The notes: generated by a model not told the origin, from the letters alone. Numbered from the stretch's first letter, positions 1-8,906 are shown. The stretch: DNA of 22,472 nucleotides from Bacteroidales bacterium UBA3816 (GCA_002368955.1 DFDY01000001.1:1-22472); one strand, 5' to 3'. A program made the numbers and translations.

Positions 1-2
1 CC

Positions 3-1475
3 ACCTCGCACCCCGCAGCCCTATACCAATACCTCGACAGCCGCCATAACTTCAGCACCGGCGGTGACTGGGGCGACGTGGCCATGTTTGCCCCCAACCC
101 CATCAACCAGACAACCAAAGCCTGCACTTTTCCCTGCCTCCCTGTCAGAAGCCGCCCCCCCGCAACCAGCAAATACTATGTCAACGTGGTAGTACCCACT
201 GCCGAAACCGCACTTTTGAAATTGGACGGCAACCCATTGACAGGTTTTTCACCTTTCCCCGGCACCAACTACAGCTATATTCGACAAAGCATCACCAATT
301 CAGCCCATGCCCTCACCACCACAGGCTCGGGCTTCAGTGCCTATACTTACGGTCTTGGCGAAAACTGGGAAGCCTACGCCATGTCGCTTGGCGGCACCGA
401 CACCAGCATCCACATAAACCTCAGTGGCACCTACGCGCTTACTATAGACACTGGGTCATGCTCTGGCCAGCTCTGGTGGCGCGATACCCTTTTGGTTGCA
501 CCTTCCACTACTACACTATTTGTTCCCCACACTGGCGAAGGCTGCGACAGCCTGCTCACCATCCAACTTACAACATACCCCACCTATTCCGACACTGCCG
601 ACACCGCACTCTGCCACGACACAGTAATCTGGGGCGACACCCTTTTGGCAGTCCCTAGCACATATACCCTCAATTATTCATCCACCCAAGGATGCGACAG
701 CATCATCACCCTCCAACTCCACAAAGCCCCCTCCTACTTCGATACCATTGACAGCACTGCCTGCCAGCAAATGATGCTTTGGGGTGATACCCTCCTCTCG
801 GTCCCAGACACCCACATCCTTCATTATCAGACCATCAATAGATGTGACAGCACCATAATGCTCCACCTTTCGCTTAGTCCTTTGCCTGAAGGTAGCCTAG
901 ACACAGGTTGTTGCAACGACACCCTCTATATACAGCAATACGCACTAGTCGTTCCCGGCGACTATACTATTACTCTCTCCTACCCGCAGGGGTGCGACAG
1001 CATTATCCACCTTCATGTCGATACATTGCCCCACTACTACCAGTTCGATACAGTTTATGTAAATCCCGACAGAGGGTACCTAGGTCCCGGCGGTCGGCAA
1101 TACTGGCCGGGCGAAACATTTGAAGACACCCTCTTCACCCAGATGGGCTGCGACAGCATCATTCACATCACCGTCCTGGCCAACACCGACACCTCCTGCC
1201 AACACCACCTTTGGGCGCCCAATATCTTCACCCCCTTGCTCAATGGCAACAACCGTTTCCGTGTCATCAGCGACAACGTCACCCAGATGGACGTAAGCAT
1301 CTTCTACCGCTGGGGCGACTGGGTGTGCACTTTCGACGGCCTTACCGAGAGCTGGGATGGCACCCACAACGGTACCCCCTGCCCCCAAGGCACCTATGTC
1401 TACCTCATCCGCTACGTCACTCCCTGTCTACTCCACCCCAAACCCATCGTCGGTACTATAACCATACTAAACTAG
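3..1475 (+). CDS. T9SS type B sorted surface protein with GCDS repeats (5' truncated by window edge)
   Basis: The reading frame is open from the first bases of the window. The residues before the first ATG at 78 (TSHPAALYQYLD...GDWGDVAMFAPN) align with the middle of the next gene (TTSQPAVLYQYMD...WGDVAMFAPN), so the gene starts upstream and the ATG at 78 is internal. The visible part holds the end of an IgGFc-binding-like domain, then from about base 447 five modules of roughly 45-50 residues. Each module has a Cys near its start, a W-x-DTLL-x-x-P core and a GCDS(I/L)I ending. From about base 1203 follows a C-terminal domain with the hallmarks of the gliding-motility-associated (CHU_C, type B T9SS) signal: PNIFTPLLNGNN, IFYRWGDWV, WDGTHNG, GTYVYLIR, VGTITI. 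The protein is expected to be exported through Sec and T9SS and attached at the cell surface. It lies 17 bp upstream of a paralogue, probably in one operon. The ligand is unknown; an adhesive role is inference. Confidence 0.85.
   Translation, partial: TSHPAALYQYLDSRHNFSTGGDWGDVAMFAPNPINQTTKACTFPCLPVRSRPPATSKYYVNVVVPTAETALLKLDGNPLTGFSPFPGTNYSYIRQSITNSAHALTTTGSGFSAYTYGLGENWEAYAMSLGGTDTSIHINLSGTYALTIDTGSCSGQLWWRDTLLVAPSTTTLFVPHTGEGCDSLLTIQLTTYPTYSDTADTALCHDTVIWGDTLLAVPSTYTLNYSSTQGCDSIITLQLHKAPSYFDTIDSTACQQMMLWGDTLLSVPDTHILHYQTINRCDSTIMLHLSLSPLPEGSLDTGCCNDTLYIQQYALVVPGDYTITLSYPQGCDSIIHLHVDTLPHYYQFDTVYVNPDRGYLGPGGRQYWPGETFEDTLFTQMGCDSIIHITVLANTDTSCQHHLWAPNIFTPLLNGNNRFRVISDNVTQMDVSIFYRWGDWVCTFDGLTESWDGTHNGTPCPQGTYVYLIRYVTPCLLHPKPIVGTITILN
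693..1250 (+). repeat. Long direct repeat, copy 1 (in first surface-protein gene)
   Basis: This tract matches 3131-3688 at a constant offset of 2438 bases with no indel. I count about 13 substitutions in 558 bases, roughly 98% identity, most of them silent or conservative. It covers repeat modules 3 to 5 and the beginning of the sorting domain. On both sides the two genes fall abruptly to much lower similarity. That pattern suggests recent gene conversion or unequal exchange rather than an evenly ageing duplication. Confidence 0.9.
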
Positions 1476-1492
1476 ATCTAAGGATAAAGAAC

Positions 1493-3913
1493 ATGAATCA
1501 CACACAAAAAAAACAAGATAATGCTATGAGCATCCGGCCTTTCATTCTGCTAGCTTTCATACTCGCAAGCACCATGTCAATCAACATCCACGCCCAGTCG
1601 TTTACTACTCAAGGCACTGACTTTTGGGTGGCTTTAATGTCTAACACCTTAGTAACAGACATAGACAGCTACTACCTTTCGGCTTGTGGCCCTCGGAATT
1701 GCTCAGTTACAATATCGAACCCCAACTCCGGATGGAGCCATACAATCTCTGTTAACGCCTTTGGAATTACAACTTATCAACTCCCCACCTCAGAATGTTG
1801 GGAAATGAACAGATTTGGGATTACAAACAAAGGTCTGCACGTAGTTTCCACAGACAGTGTCCAAATATGGATATACAACCATAATGGAACCCCATCCTCA
1901 TGCGATGCTACTCAAATACTGTCTACAACCTCCCTCGGGACCGAATATATCGTACAGTCCACACCCGTGGACCACTGCTCTTTTCTAAATGAAAGCCGCT
2001 CACAATTCAGCGTCCTAGCAACAGAAGATTCCACAATCGTCGAAACCACCTTCAGCAGTCCAACCGCAAACGGAATCGCAGCAGGAACCACTCGTTACGA
2101 CATCATCAACGCAGGTCAGATATTACAAGTCCAAGGCCCGTCCAATAGCGGCGACTTCAGTGGCACCACCGTCACCTCCCTGCATTGCAAGCGCATAGCA
2201 GTCTTCTCAGGAGCCTCCAACACCTCCATCCCCGACCCCGGTGGTAGCTCGGCTGACCACACATACCAGCAGAATATACCACTCGAAGCCTACAGCACCG
2301 AATGGTTTCTTACACCCACTGCCTGGCACGACACCAGCGACTACGTCAGAGTCACCGCCGGAGAGGACAACTGCCAAATCTATCGTAACGGAACCCTCCT
2401 CAACACACTCAACCGCGGTCAAACATACCAATTCAAACTCAACGGCCCTGCCCATATCACCACCTCGCAACCAGCCGTCCTATACCAATACATGGACGGA
2501 AGATACAAATCTTGGGGCGATGTCGCCATGTTCGCTCCCAATTCAGCCCATCAGGTGAGCCGCTACTGCACATTCCCCACATTCCCACTTAATAACCGCC
2601 CCGGCTACAATGCCAAGTACTACGTTAACATTGTAGTTCCAACTTCCGAGACATCCCTCTTACTCCTCGACGGTTCACCCCTCACCGACTTCCAACCCAT
2701 AAGCGGGACCGCATACAGCTACTCCCGTCATCCCATCACCCAAAATAACCACACCCTTTTCACCTCAGGATCTGGCTTCTCTGCCTTCACATACGGACTA
2801 GCCGAAAACTGGGAGGCATACGCCATGGGCCTCGGTGGAATCGACACCACCACACGCATCACGGGCAACATCGATGTGACCATCGACACAGGCTCATGTA
2901 CAGGACAACTCCATTGGCACGACACCCTGCTGCTAGCCCCATCCACCACTCACTTCACGGTGTCTGCTCCCGAAGGGTTATGCGACAGCATCTACACCAT
3001 ACACCTCACGACCTACCCGTCCTACTTCGACACGATTGACAGCATTACATGCCTAGACCAACTTCCTTGGAACGACTCACTGCTTTCAGTCCCCGGCACA
3101 CATACTTTATCATACCAAACCATTCAAGGGTGCGACAGCATCATCACCCTCCAACTCCACAAAGCCCCCTCCTACTTCGATACCATTGACAGCACTGCCT
3201 GCCAGCAAATGATGCTTTGGGACGACACCCTCCTCTCGGTCCCAGACACCCACATCCTTCATTATCAGACCATCAATGGATGTGACAGCACCATAATGCT
3301 CCACCTTTCGCTTAGTCCTTTGCCTGAAGGCAGCCTAGACACAGGTTGTTGCAACGACACCCTCTATATACAGCAATACGCACTAGCCGTTCCCGGTGAC
3401 TATACTATTACTCTCTCCTACCCGCAGGGGTGCGACAGCATTATCCACCTTCATGTCGATACATTGCCCCACTACTACCAGTTCGATACAGTTTATGTAA
3501 ATCCCGACAGAGGGTACCTGGGTCCCGGTGGTCGGCAATACTGGCCGGGTGAAACATTTGAAGACACCCTCTTCACCCAGATGGGCTGCGACAGCATTAT
3601 TCACATCACCGTCCTGGCCAACACCGACACCTCCTGCCAACACCACCTTTGGGTGCCCAATATCTTCACCCCCTTGCTCGATGGCAACAACCAATTCCGT
3701 GTTCTCAGCGACAACGTCACCAAGATGGAAGTCAACATCTTCCAACGGTGGGGCGACTGGGTGTGCACCTTCGACGGCCTCACCGAGGGCTGGGATGGAG
3801 CCAAGAACGGCACTCCCTGTCCCGCAGGCACCTACGTCTACCTTATCCGTTTTGCCACCCCCTGCCAAAGCAATGTAAAACCCATTGTCGGAACCATCAC
3901 CCTTATACGCTAA
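1493..3913 (+). CDS. IgGFc-binding-like surface protein with GCDS repeats and T9SS type B sorting domain
   Basis: This is an 806-residue secreted protein. The frame is open further upstream (to 1211), but that part overlaps the preceding gene. I chose the ATG at 1493 because a signal peptide follows at once, with a hydrophobic stretch at about residues 16-30 and likely cleavage near HAQ-S (35/36); Met12 (base 1526) is an alternative start. Residues about 38-390 resemble the Bacteroidota IgGFc-binding N-terminal-type domain (GTDFWVALMSN, SVTISNP, LHVVSTDSVQIW). Residues about 465-716 hold five Cys-containing modules with GCDS endings. Residues about 717-806 are a CHU_C/gliding-motility C-terminal domain (VPNIFTPLLDGNNQF, IFQRWGDWV, WDGAKNG, GTYVYLIR, GTITLIR), the type B T9SS signal. 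It is a tandem paralogue of the gene before it, with a long almost identical tract. The YfhO gene follows after 34 bp. Surface exposure is well supported; ligand binding is inferred only from the family name. Confidence 0.87.
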   Translation: MNHTQKKQDNAMSIRPFILLAFILASTMSINIHAQSFTTQGTDFWVALMSNTLVTDIDSYYLSACGPRNCSVTISNPNSGWSHTISVNAFGITTYQLPTSECWEMNRFGITNKGLHVVSTDSVQIWIYNHNGTPSSCDATQILSTTSLGTEYIVQSTPVDHCSFLNESRSQFSVLATEDSTIVETTFSSPTANGIAAGTTRYDIINAGQILQVQGPSNSGDFSGTTVTSLHCKRIAVFSGASNTSIPDPGGSSADHTYQQNIPLEAYSTEWFLTPTAWHDTSDYVRVTAGEDNCQIYRNGTLLNTLNRGQTYQFKLNGPAHITTSQPAVLYQYMDGRYKSWGDVAMFAPNSAHQVSRYCTFPTFPLNNRPGYNAKYYVNIVVPTSETSLLLLDGSPLTDFQPISGTAYSYSRHPITQNNHTLFTSGSGFSAFTYGLAENWEAYAMGLGGIDTTTRITGNIDVTIDTGSCTGQLHWHDTLLLAPSTTHFTVSAPEGLCDSIYTIHLTTYPSYFDTIDSITCLDQLPWNDSLLSVPGTHTLSYQTIQGCDSIITLQLHKAPSYFDTIDSTACQQMMLWDDTLLSVPDTHILHYQTINGCDSTIMLHLSLSPLPEGSLDTGCCNDTLYIQQYALAVPGDYTITLSYPQGCDSIIHLHVDTLPHYYQFDTVYVNPDRGYLGPGGRQYWPGETFEDTLFTQMGCDSIIHITVLANTDTSCQHHLWVPNIFTPLLDGNNQFRVLSDNVTKMEVNIFQRWGDWVCTFDGLTEGWDGAKNGTPCPAGTYVYLIRFATPCQSNVKPIVGTITLIR
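3131..3688 (+). repeat. Long direct repeat, copy 2 (in second surface-protein gene)
   Basis: This is the partner of the tract at 693-1250, in the same orientation and the same reading frame. It begins inside the TGCGACAGC codons of the second module's GCDS motif and ends shortly after the start of the T9SS C-terminal domain. Recombination between the copies would delete or duplicate 2438 bp and leave one intact fused gene. Confidence 0.9.
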
Positions 3914-3947
3914 AACATCAAGAATAACTAAAAAATAATATAGTAAC

Positions 3948-6482
3948 ATGAAAAAATCCATCCTCACCCATGCAGGCATCATCGTCATCCTGCTCGCCAT
4001 CTCGGCACTCTATTTCATGCCCATCCTTCAAGGCAAAGCCCTGCCCCAGGGAGACCTACAGAAGTATGAAGGCATGGCCAAAGCCCAAAAAGACTATCAT
4101 GCAGCCACCGGCGAATATTCCACCTGGTGTCCCAGCATGTTCAGCGGAATGCCCGGCTACCAAATCACCAACAGCCCACAGCACTCGATGTACACACCCA
4201 TCAAGAATGTCCTCTCTCTTCAGATATTCAACCGTCAGAACGACATGGGTGTCTTGTTCCTCTACCTACTTGGATTCTACATCGCCCTGGTCGCCCTCGG
4301 GCTCAGCCCCTGGCTGGCACTCCTAGGCGGACTTGCCTTCGGTCTCGGAAGCTATAATATCATCATTATCGAGGCCGGACATATCACCAAAGCCTGGGCC
4401 ATGTCAATGATGGCACCCATCTTGGCCGGTATGTTGCTCTGCTTCAAAGGAGCTTCTATCTATCGCGAGGACAAACGCCGTGCCGCCTCCCGCCTCGTGT
4501 GGGGCGGCATCCTCTTCACTTTGGCCTTGGGGCTGCAGATTGCCCTCAACCACATTCAAATCACATTCTATACTGCCATCGCAGGCGTTGTCATGGGCCT
4601 CGTATACCTTGTCTATTCCCTCAAGGACAAGTATTTCCCCCGTCTCCTCCTATCCGTCCTCGTACTCGCCATCGGTGCACTGCTGGCCATCGCCTGCAAC
4701 ACACGCCATCTGCTGGTCAACCAAGAGTACATGGAATACACCATGCGTGGCGGCAGCGAGATAACCGTCACCCCCCAAGACCTCTATGGGGCCGAATTTC
4801 CCCGTAACAACAACGCCAACCAGGACGGCCTCGACATCAACTACGCTTTCAGCTGGAGCTACGGAATTGGCGAGACCTACACCCTTCTTGTACCCGGCGC
4901 ACGTGGTGGCGGCAGCATGGAACCTGTCAGCCACAAAAGTGCAAGCTATAACAACTTCCACCAAGACAAGATGCCGCTCTATTGGGGTGACCAGCCCTTC
5001 ACCTCAGGCCCGGTCTACTTTGGTGCCATCATCATCTTCCTTTTTGTCTTTGGCATGCTCATGGTCAAGGGACCTGAACGCTGGTGGATTCTCATTGCCA
5101 CCATCCTGGCCGTCATGCTCAGTTGGGGCAAGAACCTCATGGGCTTCAATGAATGGGTCTTCAACCACCTGCCTCTCTACAACAAGTTCCGCACCCCCTC
5201 TATGAGTCTAGTGCTGGCCAATGTGCTCACCGTCATTATGGGCATCTTGGGTCTCCGCGAAGTATTCCGAGATAACCTCGATACCAAACGTGCCCTACGC
5301 GCACTCTACATATCTGCCGGAGCCACCGTCGGGGTCATCCTCCTCGGACTCCTCTTCTCTGGCAGTCTCAGTTACAGCGGCAGTGCCGACACCGAGATGG
5401 CAGCCCAGTATGGCAGCCAGTGGCCCGCGTTGCAGAACATCTTCATCCAAGACCGCAAAGCACTCTTCAGCAGCGACTCTTGGCGCAGCATCGCCTTCAT
5501 CCTCATCGCTGCCGTCACCCTCTTTGTGTATATCAAATTTCTTAGCCAAAAGAAGAAATCATCTTGGATCGTAACCGCCCTCCTAGCCCTCTTCATCGTC
5601 ATCGACCTTCAGGCCGTCAACAGCCGCTACCTCAATAAAGACAACTATGTCCGCAACGCCCGACAGCTAGAGATGCAGCCTGCCCAGTACGACTACGACA
5701 TCGACGCCATTGCCGCTCAAGCAGGCGACCAAGACTACCGCGTGCTCAACCTGGCTGTCAACACCTTCAACGACTCCAAGCCCTCCGCCTTCCATAACCA
5801 AGTGGGTGGCTACAGCGCCGCCAAACTACGCCGCTACCAAGACCTCATCGACTTCTACATCTCATACCAAATCAATCCCAACGTCCTCAATATGCTCAAC
5901 ACCCGCTACGTTGTCACCCGCGATGGGCAAGTGCAACGCAACCCCGGGGCATTAGGCAACGCATGGTTTGTGGGCATGATCCACCCCGTCAAAAGTGCTA
6001 ATGAGGAGATACTGTCACTAAACGAAATCGACCCAGCCACCACCGCCGTCATCAACATGCCCGAGATGGGCGACAAACTGAAGCAGCTGCCCGAAGCCTC
6101 CTTGAATGGAACAGCCCCGCTGCCCATCGACAGCACTGCCACAATCGTCATGGAGCACAAACAGCCTGCCGACCTCAACACACTCACCTACCACGCCCAC
6201 TGTGCCACACCCTCATTGGCCATTTTTAGCGAGATATATTACTCTCCCGACTGGAAAGCTTATATCGACGGGCAACCCGCCGAATATCTCCGTGCAAACT
6301 ACATCTTGCGCGCCATGGTCATTCCCGCAGGTGACCATACAATTGAGTTCCGCAACGAGTCGCCCACCATGCACCGCCTAGACAACATCACCCTCATATG
6401 CTCTATCGCCACCATTCTCATCATTGCCTCTGCACTATTTTTCTATTACCGCAGGCGTTCCACAAAAGAAGATTCAAAATAA
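3948..6482 (+). CDS. YfhO family multi-pass membrane protein
   Basis: This is an 844-residue polytopic membrane protein. The N-terminus has a transmembrane segment at about residues 8-25, then a conserved acidic loop (GDLQKYEGMAKAQKDY, about 35-50) and WCPSMFSGMPGYQ (about 60-71). Many further hydrophobic segments run to about residue 560, followed by an extracytoplasmic region. The C-terminal signature (EIYYSPDWKAYIDGQ, then RANYILRAMVIPAGDHTIEF) is typical of the YfhO family, and a last transmembrane helix lies at about 810-832 before a basic tail. In Firmicutes, YfhO/GtlB proteins are GT-C-like enzymes that glycosylate teichoic acids; the Bacteroidota role is not established. It is the last gene of a plus-strand block with two T9SS surface proteins and is followed 8 bp later by a strong hairpin. 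A role in sugar transfer across the membrane is inference. Confidence 0.88.
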   Translation: MKKSILTHAGIIVILLAISALYFMPILQGKALPQGDLQKYEGMAKAQKDYHAATGEYSTWCPSMFSGMPGYQITNSPQHSMYTPIKNVLSLQIFNRQNDMGVLFLYLLGFYIALVALGLSPWLALLGGLAFGLGSYNIIIIEAGHITKAWAMSMMAPILAGMLLCFKGASIYREDKRRAASRLVWGGILFTLALGLQIALNHIQITFYTAIAGVVMGLVYLVYSLKDKYFPRLLLSVLVLAIGALLAIACNTRHLLVNQEYMEYTMRGGSEITVTPQDLYGAEFPRNNNANQDGLDINYAFSWSYGIGETYTLLVPGARGGGSMEPVSHKSASYNNFHQDKMPLYWGDQPFTSGPVYFGAIIIFLFVFGMLMVKGPERWWILIATILAVMLSWGKNLMGFNEWVFNHLPLYNKFRTPSMSLVLANVLTVIMGILGLREVFRDNLDTKRALRALYISAGATVGVILLGLLFSGSLSYSGSADTEMAAQYGSQWPALQNIFIQDRKALFSSDSWRSIAFILIAAVTLFVYIKFLSQKKKSSWIVTALLALFIVIDLQAVNSRYLNKDNYVRNARQLEMQPAQYDYDIDAIAAQAGDQDYRVLNLAVNTFNDSKPSAFHNQVGGYSAAKLRRYQDLIDFYISYQINPNVLNMLNTRYVVTRDGQVQRNPGALGNAWFVGMIHPVKSANEEILSLNEIDPATTAVINMPEMGDKLKQLPEASLNGTAPLPIDSTATIVMEHKQPADLNTLTYHAHCATPSLAIFSEIYYSPDWKAYIDGQPAEYLRANYILRAMVIPAGDHTIEFRNESPTMHRLDNITLICSIATILIIASALFFYYRRRSTKEDSK

Positions 6483-6490
6483 CACATCAA

Positions 6491-6524
6491 GGGAGTTAAA
6501 ATGGGCAATCCCATTTTAACTCCC
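6491..6524 (+). terminator. Perfect 15-bp hairpin terminating the YfhO operon
   Basis: GGGAGTTAAAATGGG (6491-6505) pairs perfectly with CCCATTTTAACTCCC (6510-6524) across a CAAT loop, followed by a short T-containing run (ATCTTT). It starts 8 bp after the YfhO stop codon. An in-frame ATG at 6501 that could open the next gene lies inside the stem, which argues against that start. CATCTTTG (6524-6531), one mismatch from the Bacteroidota -7 box, could start transcription of the next gene. Confidence 0.8.
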
Positions 6525-6566
6525 ATCTTTGCACTAATCACACCCATCAGAACAATTAAGAGACTT

Positions 6567-7520
6567 ATGATTTCCGCTATCATCTGCACTTACAATCGAG
6601 ACAAATACATATACAACGTCCTCAAGAGCATAGCCGAAAATGACTACCCGCGAAACCTATATGAGATAGTACTCGTCAACAACAACAGCACCGACCAGAC
6701 CGAAGCCGAGTGCCACCGGTTCCAATCAGACTATCCCGACATACAATTCCGCTACTTTGTCGAAACCAACCAAGGACTCTCCTACGCCCGCAACTGCGGA
6801 ATTCGCAATTCTAAAGGCGACCTTCTGGTTTATGTCGACGACGACGCCACCGTCAACAAAGAATATCTGCGCACCTATGCCGACTTCTTTGAACGCAAGG
6901 CTGGCAAGAAACGCCTCCCCGACGGCTCGTTTGACACCACCGAGGCCGACCCCCTAGCCGTGGCGGCTGGAGGCCCTATCCTGCCCGTCTACGAAACCAA
7001 AGAACCCGCCTGGATGTCCCACTACACCCGCCAACTCATCACCGGCAAACTCTATCTGGGCGACAAGGAACGGCAATTCCCCGGCGAGGCCTTTCCCGGC
7101 GGAGGCAATGCTTGCTATCGCAAAAGTGTCTTTGACACCGTCGGGTTCTTCAATGTTGACCTCGGACGAAAAGGCAACAGCCTCATCGGAGCCGAAGAGA
7201 AAGACCTCTTCGACAAGATGACCACCCAGAAGATGAAATTTTACTATCTGCCGGGAGCCATCCTCTACCACATCATACCCGAGAAAAAGCTCACCGACGA
7301 CTACTTCCAGCGGCTCACCTACGGCATCGGGGTCAGCGAGCGCTACCGCACCAAGCAGATTTCACAAAAGAAATACCTCCAACGCCTATGGAAAGAATGC
7401 ATCAAATGGGGCGGCACACTTGTCCTTTGGACAGGATTTGCCCTCCGTGGCCAATTTGCCAAAGGCAACAAACTGGTCCTCTTCCGCAAGAACGTCACCA
7501 AAGGACTATTGAAAGGATAA
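6567..7520 (+). CDS. Family 2 glycosyltransferase
   Basis: This is a 317-residue GT-A fold glycosyltransferase. The start at 6567 gives MISAIICTYNR, the usual first beta strand of GT2 enzymes. The longer frame from 6501 would start inside the terminator stem of the preceding operon and add a non-family extension. Visible motifs are ICTYNRDKYI (6-15), the NNNSTDQT nucleotide-binding segment (38-45), NQGLSYARNCGI (68-79), the metal-binding YVDDDA (89-94), FPGGGNACYRK (177-187) and GAEEKD (208-213) as the acceptor/catalytic acidic motif. The C-terminus is basic with a hydrophobic segment and is probably membrane-associated. It most likely transfers a sugar to a surface glycan precursor. It stands alone between the YfhO hairpin and a bidirectional hairpin, next to the polyol-phosphate polymer genes. 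Donor and acceptor cannot be read from sequence. Confidence 0.9.
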   Translation: MISAIICTYNRDKYIYNVLKSIAENDYPRNLYEIVLVNNNSTDQTEAECHRFQSDYPDIQFRYFVETNQGLSYARNCGIRNSKGDLLVYVDDDATVNKEYLRTYADFFERKAGKKRLPDGSFDTTEADPLAVAAGGPILPVYETKEPAWMSHYTRQLITGKLYLGDKERQFPGEAFPGGGNACYRKSVFDTVGFFNVDLGRKGNSLIGAEEKDLFDKMTTQKMKFYYLPGAILYHIIPEKKLTDDYFQRLTYGIGVSERYRTKQISQKKYLQRLWKECIKWGGTLVLWTGFALRGQFAKGNKLVLFRKNVTKGLLKG

Positions 7521-7524
7521 TACC

Positions 7525-7568
7525 ATAAGCCGAATTCAGAGTGGTGTTTCATCCTGAATTCGGCTTAT
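7525..7568. terminator. Bidirectional hairpin between convergent genes
   Basis: ATAAGCCGAATTCAG (7525-7539) pairs perfectly with CTGAATTCGGCTTAT (7554-7568), giving a 15-bp stem and 14-base loop. It lies 4 bp after the glycosyltransferase stop and 7 bp from the stop of the convergent transferase gene, so it can end transcription from both sides. The sequence AATTCAGAGTGG at 7533 closely matches AATTCTGAGTGG in the hairpin at 11703-11746. Confidence 0.78.
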
Positions 7569-7575
7569 AAAACTA

Positions 7576-8829
7576 TCAACGACGACCTGTTTCTACAAAA
7601 TCTAACAATTTACGACTGGAGTCGTAACTTTGAGACTCTCCCCAAAAACGATCAACTAAATAACAACAGTCTTTATATGACAGACCGTAATCCCCCTCAG
7701 TAATTACTTTCAATAGTTCATCAAAGTTATATACCCGCCGACCAACATTATTCTCATCGTATGGATAGTAGAATTCTCGGCTCTCTTTTACATACTCATT
7801 ATAGTCATAAATATATAGAATTACAGACCTGTCGCACATAGGTTTCTCTGTACCGATTACCATTTCTTTCCCCATTATCAAAAAATCATATATTACTGAC
7901 GAGTAGTCCGTAATCAAAACATTCACATAGGGTAAGATTTCATATACATCTATAAATTTATCCAAAAGGACAATGTTTGAATAATCAAAATCATTATCAA
8001 ATCCGTACATCATTGGATGAGGTTTGAGTATTAGTAACTCTTTTCTAGCAACCAGGGCCTCATTCAATCTATGCAGGTCCATGCTTTGGGTAAAAAGATC
8101 ACGCTGAGAGTCTCGCCAAGTGGGCATATAAATCATCACCTTCTGGTATACTTTCTCTGCCAAATTTTTTCTCAGTCGCTCAACCCATTCCACAGTCTCT
8201 TCAGTCTCATACATCTCTATGAAATGCATTCGTTCCTCCTCTGTAGCCTTGAGAATCCAGTTTCGAGGATAGCCAAACTCCAGACAGCGATGCTTAGGAA
8301 TATCAAATGACGACGCAAAGAACTCGGATTGAAAATCATTAGAGCTAAGCACATATCGTGGCCGAATGTACTGATGCGGATGTCGGAGAAAGTAATCAAC
8401 AGTCGGATGCTGACGAATATTGCCCCAATAGCTTGACTTTAAGTTTCTCTCAATACACTTTATACCAACACCATGCCACAAATTTATTGTAATGGCTCCA
8501 CCAGAAAGTGAAAAATCAATATCGGAGAGATAGGAATTGTAAAACCAATACTTAGAAGTAAGCGCATGCCATATTCCCTTGAAGGACCTCACTTGATATG
8601 CACGTAAACCTCTATCCTGAAGCTCACTCACCAATCTACGAGAAGATGTAACCCAAGCCACATCAGCATCAGTATGCTCCATGGCATATAAAAACAGATA
8701 CTTGGCATTATCGCGAAAAGTGCCCAAAGGACCTCCAAACGTATACCTATTCCTTTTTCGGATAAAAATAAACGATACAAAATATACTAAAAACAACAGT
8801 AGTACTTTAATCAAAGGCTTATTATTCAT
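7576..8829 (-). CDS. CDP-glycerol/CDP-ribitol:polyol-phosphate transferase (TagB/TagF family), copy A
   Basis: This 417-residue protein fits the CDP-glycerol glycerophosphotransferase family (Glyphos_transf), which moves glycerol-phosphate or ribitol-phosphate from a CDP donor to a growing polymer at the inner membrane face. A hydrophobic N-terminal segment (about 6-23) followed by RKRNR would anchor it. Family motifs in order are INLWHGVGIK (115-124), EFGYPRN (184-190), IYMPTWRD (233-240), LILKPHP (266-272), VLITDYSSVIYDF (304-316) and YPYDENNVG. At about 400 residues it is the size of TagB-like enzymes without the N-terminal extension of TagF. It carries about ten extra residues after TDYSS..YDF (around 322-334) compared with its neighbour at 8907-10097, which probably precedes it in an operon with a 77-bp gap. 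The region is AT-rich compared with its flanks. Whether it acts as primase or polymerase is unknown. Confidence 0.87.
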   Translation of the reverse strand: MNNKPLIKVLLLFLVYFVSFIFIRKRNRYTFGGPLGTFRDNAKYLFLYAMEHTDADVAWVTSSRRLVSELQDRGLRAYQVRSFKGIWHALTSKYWFYNSYLSDIDFSLSGGAITINLWHGVGIKCIERNLKSSYWGNIRQHPTVDYFLRHPHQYIRPRYVLSSNDFQSEFFASSFDIPKHRCLEFGYPRNWILKATEEERMHFIEMYETEETVEWVERLRKNLAEKVYQKVMIYMPTWRDSQRDLFTQSMDLHRLNEALVARKELLILKPHPMMYGFDNDFDYSNIVLLDKFIDVYEILPYVNVLITDYSSVIYDFLIMGKEMVIGTEKPMCDRSVILYIYDYNEYVKESREFYYPYDENNVGRRVYNFDELLKVITEGDYGLSYKDCCYLVDRFWGESQSYDSSRKLLDFVETGRR

Positions 8830-8906
8830 TAAAAGTAGTAATTAATTTATTAGTCAATAGTTATTATTCATGATTATTTATAATATTGTAGTCACTGTTT
8901 TTCTGT

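Noticed and set aside
447..1200. CRISPR-like or satellite repeat array
   Set aside because: The periodicity is that of coding modules of about 140 bp with diverged sequence and no spacer pattern; it is a protein repeat.
1211..1492. Upstream extension of the second surface-protein gene to 1211
   Set aside because: It overlaps the real end of the first gene in another frame and would put the clear signal peptide about 100 residues inside the protein.
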